Part shown: piece by piece, positions 15,315 through 16,909 of the stretch
Layout of the letters: each line of letters starts with the position of its first letter
How positions within the stretch are numbered: the stretch's first letter is position 1
Assembly: GCA_031269415.1 (NCBI GenBank)
Contig: JAISZF010000268.1
Coordinates: forward strand, 1-16,909
From: Clostridiales bacterium
GTDB taxonomy: Bacteria > Bacillota > Clostridia > Lachnospirales > WQUN01
Length of the DNA stretch: 16,909 bases
Direction: 5' to 3'
The notes under the pieces: generated by a model
What the model was told of the DNA's origin: nothing
What the model saw: only the letters and a program-made list of their open reading frames with translations
The model's database searches: none
Position numbers and translations under genes: made by a program

Positions 15315-15575
15315 TTAAGCAATATACGTAACTACGTCTACCACTGTTTCAGTTCCTTCCGTATAGTCCTCAGCTTGCCGTATTTGTTCCAGCAATTTCT
15401 TGTTTTTATGGCTTCTTGATCCCTACAATCTGGCTGAAAACACTGTGATTATCTCAATAATATCCGCTGCCAGTTTGCCGCTTTTATCCCAATTTATCAT
15501 TGTCCATGTTGTTACCCCCAGTAACTTCGCGGCTTCGCCTGTTGATACATATCTTTTGCCTTCGGTTATTTTCAT
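15315..15575 (-). pseudogene. IS607-type serine recombinase (TnpA) remnant with large internal deletion and stop
   Basis: IS607-family TnpA proteins have a MerR-like helix-turn-helix, a serine-recombinase catalytic domain and a short C-terminal tail, ~200 residues in all. Here an ATG at 15575 opens a 50-codon frame. Residues ~8-35 are the DNA-binding part (RYVSTGEAAKLLGV, INWDKSGKL). This joins directly to the family's C-terminal signature (DIIEIITVFSARL), with the whole catalytic domain missing. A TAG at 15423-15425 stands where the family usually has Tyr, and the same frame then continues as GSRSHKNKKLLEQI to a TAA at 15315. A promoter and ribosome binding site are preserved. No TnpB partner is recognisable downstream. 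Confidence 0.75.
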
Positions 15576-15580
15576 ATCTA

Positions 15581-15624
15581 TCCCCTATGACATTGATTAT
15601 ATCTCAAAGCCGATTTATACACAA
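15581..15624 (-). promoter_or_regulatory. Promoter and ribosome binding site of the IS607-type remnant
   Basis: On the minus strand TTGTGT (15624-15619) and a perfect TATAAT (15601-15596) are 17 bases apart. An AGGGGA ribosome binding site (15586-15581) stands 5 bases before the ATG at 15575. These signals look intact although the coding region is not. Confidence 0.55.
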
Positions 15625-15652
15625 CCATATTTTACTATTTATTGCTATGTTT

Positions 15653-15933
15653 CTATATATTATTGGTAGCTGTTATTTCCCCATAATTATGACTCGCTGT
15701 ATTACGAAATTGTTTTATAATCGCCATATTAAGAGGCAGACGATTTAATGTGTCATTACTTAGAGGAACCGTTAATTCAAAAACATCCGCAACCGTCTGA
15801 ACTAAACCTCTGCGCATCATAAAATGCAATGAATCAAGGTCGCTGGGAGATGAAATATGAAATTCTTTTAACGTATCCGCAATCAGTTTTGATTAATTTG
15901 AATTTTCTTTATTATAATATCTCGCTTGTTCAA
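15653..15933 (-). pseudogene. HepT-family (HEPN) toxin remnant, frameshifted and truncated
   Basis: HepT toxins are HEPN-domain RNases neutralised by the nucleotidyltransferase MntA. A TTG at 15933, overlapping the stop of the MntA remnant, opens NKRDIIIKKIQINQ, which ends at a stop at 15883. One extra base in the A-run (T-run on the plus strand, 15887-15890) would join it to a 79-codon frame (15892-15653) with LIADTLKEFHI and MMRRGLVQTVADVF, then FRNTASHNYGEI. The last contains the HEPN catalytic motif R-x4-H-x-Y. The frame stops at 15653, shortly after this motif, so the final helices are missing. The gene is inactive unless the frameshift is programmed, and that is not suggested by its context. 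Confidence 0.72.
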
Positions 15934-16130
15934 ACCCATAAAACTTCTTTCTCCACATTATCGTCAAAGAGACTCACCAATGAATCATTTTCAAAATGGA
16001 CTATGTCAACCTTTCGTTGATACACATTTGACAGTTGATCTTCTATCTGATTGCATACCTCGCAATAACGCGTAAACAGATTTAACGCGAAATTTTCGGG
16101 CATATCGTACTCCACTAAAATATCTAGATT
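15930..16130 (-). pseudogene. MntA-type nucleotidyltransferase antitoxin, C-terminal remnant
   Basis: MntA antitoxins attach AMP to the HepT toxin through a nucleotidyltransferase fold with a GSx10DxD motif. The surviving part begins at about 16130 with NLDILVEYDMPENF, the strand carrying the last catalytic Asp, and ends with KVDIVHFENDSLV and EKEVLWV at a TGA (15930-15932). The N-terminal third with the GS motif is absent: the homology breaks off exactly where the Rmd-like gene ends, marking a deletion or insertion joint. A GTG at 16115 could start a 61-residue frame but lacks the catalytic core. The stop overlaps the HepT TTG start, as in functional pairs. Confidence 0.7.
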
Positions 16131-16909
16131 AACCTGCCCGCCCTATTTTTTCGCGCCAATACCCCAACACGTCCGTTACGCTCGTTTCAAGGCTTATTTC
16201 AGGCTCCCAACCCGTTTCCGACGTTAAGCGGCTTATATCCGCTTCTATCGCCGGGGTATCCGACGGGCGTAAACGTTCGGGATCCCTCTCTATACCAAAC
16301 GGTACGGCGGCTTTTACTCTGATGAGTTCGAGAACATCCTTTATTTCAACAGCCTTTCCGCTGCCGACATTATAGATAACCCCGATCTTCCCTTTCAGAG
16401 CCAGAAGCGCGTATGCCTTTACAATATCCCTCACGTCCGTGATATCCCGCCTAGCACTCAAATCACCCGTATAAAGGACGGGTTCCCTGATACCCGCCTC
16501 AATTTCCGCGACTTGCCGGCAGAAACTCGCGACAACGAACGTATCCGGCTGCCCCGTCCCGATATGATTGAACGCCCGGACAATAACGATTTCCATTCCA
16601 TAAGCGCGGGCATAGATCTGCCCCAGCATACCTTGCGCCGCCTTTGTGGCGGCGTAAACATTGCCCGGCCTTAGCGGGGTATCTTCCCTTATCGGCAAAT
16701 CAGTGGGCAGAACAAATCCGTATTCCTCACCGGAGCCAATCAGAAGTATTTTCGGCTTTGCTTCAACCGTCCGAGCCGCTTCCAGTAAATTCACAGTGCC
16801 TTTTATATTAACATCGACTGTAGTCGATGGCTTTTTCCAAGATAAAGCTACAGAACTCTGCGCGGCCAGATGAAAGACACAATCCGGCTGAACAGAGTCA
16901 AGAAGTGTT
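16129..16909 (-). CDS. GDP-sugar dehydratase/reductase (GDP-6-deoxy-mannose reductase Rmd-like), C-terminal part
   Basis: An extended short-chain dehydrogenase/reductase acting on a nucleotide sugar with NAD(P). The start is outside the window; ~259 residues are visible. Motifs are VFHLAAQSSV, DVNIKGTVNLLEA, GSGEEYG, catalytic YAATK, VRAFNHIGTGQ, a strongly conserved RDITDVRDIVKAY, YNVGSG, and RLRPSDTPAIEAD with GW and LGYWREK near the end. The RAFNH-GxGQ and RPSD pattern fits GDP-4-dehydro-6-deoxy-D-mannose reductase (Rmd) and its GDP-mannose dehydratase relatives better than RmlB or GalE. Rmd makes GDP-D-rhamnose. Its position upstream of wzm-wzt matches polysaccharide loci such as the rmd...wzm-wzt order of the Pseudomonas A-band cluster. 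The Rmd versus Gmd choice is not certain. Confidence 0.82.
   Translation of the reverse strand, partial: TLLDSVQPDCVFHLAAQSSVALSWKKPSTTVDVNIKGTVNLLEAARTVEAKPKILLIGSGEEYGFVLPTDLPIREDTPLRPGNVYAATKAAQGMLGQIYARAYGMEIVIVRAFNHIGTGQPDTFVVASFCRQVAEIEAGIREPVLYTGDLSARRDITDVRDIVKAYALLALKGKIGVIYNVGSGKAVEIKDVLELIRVKAAVPFGIERDPERLRPSDTPAIEADISRLTSETGWEPEISLETSVTDVLGYWREKIGRAG

Noticed and set aside
15400..15748. Plus-strand frames over the IS607/HepT remnants
   Set aside because: Hydrophobic, AT-driven translations without start signals; the minus-strand remnants explain the sequence better.
1..16909. CRISPR arrays, tRNA and rRNA genes, intact insertion sequences
   Set aside because: No regularly spaced repeats, tRNA cloverleaf or rRNA-like segments, and no complete transposase gene were seen on either strand by eye.

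Overview
The window looks like a bacterial chromosome segment from the Firmicutes, most likely class Clostridia. The reasons are strong purine-rich ribosome binding sites close to most starts, two TTG starts, an ECF-type vitamin/metal transporter cassette, a lipoprotein with a GerMN-like C-terminus, and a two-domain clostridial protein of unknown function. Intact genes are moderately GC-rich; two gene-poor stretches are visibly AT-richer and hold broken mobile-element and toxin-antitoxin genes. No rRNA, tRNA, CRISPR array or intact insertion sequence was seen.

Region A (1-3567, minus strand): one operon read leftwards from a good sigma-A-type promoter. It encodes a lipoprotein, the 16S rRNA dimethyladenosine transferase KsgA/RsmA (start coupled to the lipoprotein stop), a clostridial protein of unknown function, and the start of the tRNA m7G46 methyltransferase TrmB, cut by the window edge. 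Two of the four are RNA methyltransferases.

Region B (3568-4091): non-coding spacer with the C-terminal remnant of a HicB-type antitoxin gene, a minus-strand terminator, a second large hairpin, and the promoter of the next operon.

Region C (4092-7766, plus strand): an ECF transporter module made of a single-chain EcfA1-EcfA2 ATPase fusion, a beta-lactamase-fold serine hydrolase, and the transmembrane protein EcfT. Stops and starts touch or overlap. No substrate-binding S component is present, so this is probably the shared (group II) energising module. EcfT ends tail-to-tail inside the next gene.

Region D (7728-12879, minus strand): a consensus promoter, a truncated PtsI-like reading frame, two half-transporters forming a heterodimeric ABC exporter with one degenerate ATP site, and a diacylglycerol-kinase-family lipid kinase.

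Region E (12924-16909, minus strand): a cell-surface polysaccharide locus. A GDP-sugar dehydratase/reductase (Rmd-like, partial) is followed by the Wzm-type permease and Wzt-type ATPase of an ABC-2 polysaccharide exporter. Between the sugar gene and the permease lie almost 1 kb of decayed DNA: MntA nucleotidyltransferase and HepT toxin remnants, and an IS607-type serine recombinase gene with a large internal deletion. This is an old mobile-element landing site inside the operon.

I found no convincing new defence or biosynthetic system. The most notable items are the decayed insertion site, the miniaturised IS607 recombinase that keeps its promoter and ribosome binding site, the fused EcfA with an embedded hydrolase, and the PtsI fragment placed directly behind a consensus promoter.
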